Below, piece after piece: positions 33,276-34,189 of a stretch of DNA of 34,189 bases (position 1 is its first letter; every line of letters begins with the position of its first letter). The notes beneath the pieces are model-generated. The model made no database searches. It was given only the letters and a program-made list of their open reading frames with translations, and was not told where the DNA came from. This stretch comes from JACQNR01 sp049515175 (GTDB lineage: Bacteria; Acidobacteriota; Terriglobia; UBA7540), in assembly GCA_049515175.1 (NCBI GenBank), contig JBEKUI010000012.1, positions 1-34,189 of the forward strand, read 5' to 3'. The translations under genes and the position numbers were made by a program.

Positions 33276-34181
33276 TTATCGGGGTGGAGGTTCCGGCGCG
33301 TGACGATTTTCCTCGGTTAGCACTCTGGTTTGCACTCTAAAAAGTCTGAAATCCGAATAGCGGTGCTGATTCCGAAGAACCGTGCCTCTCCAAGCTAGGG
33401 TGACAACCACTTCGCGAGGCAACTGCAAGGCGGTAGGAACATCCTTCAAGCGGACCGCGGCAAAGTGAATTTCTGTGGTTTCCCTCTCTAGATCCTTTGG
33501 CAGAGGAGGCAAGAGGTCCGTTCGCATGCGGACGATATGGTAATCAGCAGCGGTTATCCATGCAACACCCTGGAAAAGCACCCGATGGGCAGTTCCTCCG
33601 ATTTCGATTCCTCCCACCAGTCGGGCCTTGTCGGGCCGTTGCGCGAAGGCGATCACAAAGGCCTGGCGCCCGCCCACGATCTGCCGTCCAAGATATCGAA
33701 ATGTCGATTCAGATTGATAGAGAGGATGAAAGAAGAGCGGCTGGGAAACAAAGCCTTTGGTGATGACCAACGTGCCCCGACCCGTTCCGCCGGGCTCGAT
33801 ACGCCGACCCTTGGAGTCCGTCCGATACTCCTCGAGAGTTACTCCCCCGTTAAAGGGATGGGCGAGAGCCAAGTAACGGAACTCCTCACTAACGCTCTCC
33901 ATGACACTCATTTCCCGGCTCAGGCGCTCCTGCCGAGTGTCCTCGATAGAAGTGATGTCGGGAAAACTCGCGAAGAGGACCTTCACTCCTTCTCCCAACT
34001 TTTGCAGATGCGGAGCAAGCTCCTCTTGGGTCTCCGCAGCCTCAAGACCTTTGAGTTCCGGTACAGCTTTAGTCAATTCCTTGAGGGGCATGTCAGCGAA
34101 AGATTTGCTTTCTCGGCAGGACTGGCGCTCCGCGGGCTCGGTAAGCGACGCTGACGTCATCGCGTAGCCAAGGGGTATCAA
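33276..34181 (-). CDS. Uncharacterised protein, possibly cut by the window edge
   Basis: The frame is open to the right end, so the N-terminus may be missing; 34181 is a TTG and 34160 the first ATG. 301 residues here. Segments EEYRTDSKGRRIEPGG, FFHPLYQSESTFRYLGRQIV and YSDFRLFRVQTR belong to a protein type I have seen in Acidobacteriota, probably periplasmic with a beta-rich fold. No catalytic motif is visible. Function not assigned. It converges with the SDR gene. Confidence 0.7.
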   Translation of the reverse strand: MIPLGYAMTSASLTEPAERQSCRESKSFADMPLKELTKAVPELKGLEAAETQEELAPHLQKLGEGVKVLFASFPDITSIEDTRQERLSREMSVMESVSEEFRYLALAHPFNGGVTLEEYRTDSKGRRIEPGGTGRGTLVITKGFVSQPLFFHPLYQSESTFRYLGRQIVGGRQAFVIAFAQRPDKARLVGGIEIGGTAHRVLFQGVAWITAADYHIVRMRTDLLPPLPKDLERETTEIHFAAVRLKDVPTALQLPREVVVTLAWRGTVLRNQHRYSDFRLFRVQTRVLTEENRHAPEPPPR

Positions 34182-34189
34182 ACTGGGGG

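Overview
The window is high-GC bacterial chromosomal DNA. The gene content suggests an Acidobacteriota genome: an exported Ig-like protein with a C-terminal module I associate with that phylum, a large DUF5107/TPR protein, tandem PIG-L deacetylases, a Tat-exported gluconate-dehydrogenase-type GMC pair, and a final gene of a family I know mainly from there. This is inference from gene content; the window holds no rRNA marker. All functions below come from reading motifs, not from database searches.

Layout. 1-124: the 3' end of an IS630-type transposase. 246-1580 (+): an anchored Ig-like protein. 1637-5022 (-): an NtrC-type sigma54 activator and its histidine kinase, then a tiny secreted Lys-rich protein with a clear terminator. 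5262-8230 (-): an RsbW-like anti-sigma factor, a STAS antagonist and a GAF/HD-GYP phosphodiesterase. 8964-10616 (+): an exported protein of unknown function with its own promoter and terminator. 10807-11741 (-): an autoregulated SdpR/SdpI-type operon whose SdpI gene carries an in-frame TAG. 11851-13884 (-): an OPT transporter. 14022-14758: two 144-bp palindromic repeats flanking a small membrane-protein gene. 14760-15304: a gene-free stretch with a strong promoter-like sequence and an AT-rich block of iterated motifs. 15305-16663 (-): a double PilZ protein and a second STAS protein. 16944-26513 (-): a long co-directional block with a GNAT enzyme, two PIG-L deacetylases, a ceramidase-like amidase, a DUF5107/TPR protein, PPK2, a TPR protein and an OB-fold protein. 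26726-29596 (+): a tightly overlapping four-gene 2-oxoacid:ferredoxin oxidoreductase operon. 29801-32084 (+): the gluconate-dehydrogenase-type pair. Then a tRNA-Arg, an SDR dehydrogenase, a solo half-copy of the palindromic repeat, and an exported-type protein running into the right edge.

Three themes link the genes. First, signalling: a two-component sigma54 pair, a partner-switching module, an HD-GYP enzyme that would degrade c-di-GMP, and a PilZ protein that would sense it beside an orphan STAS protein. Second, an apparent operon (24071 to 17689) combining a ceramidase-like amidase, two N-deacetylases and a DUF5107/TPR protein, which reads as an N-acyl-lipid or amino-sugar-conjugate processing unit without an assigned pathway. 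Third, redox metabolism: a ferredoxin-dependent 2-oxoacid oxidoreductase next to a membrane-linked sugar-acid dehydrogenase and an SDR.

The most unusual observations are the TAG-interrupted sdpI behind an intact repressor, promoter and operator; the paired 144-bp elements; the iterated AT-rich block; and the deacylase operon.
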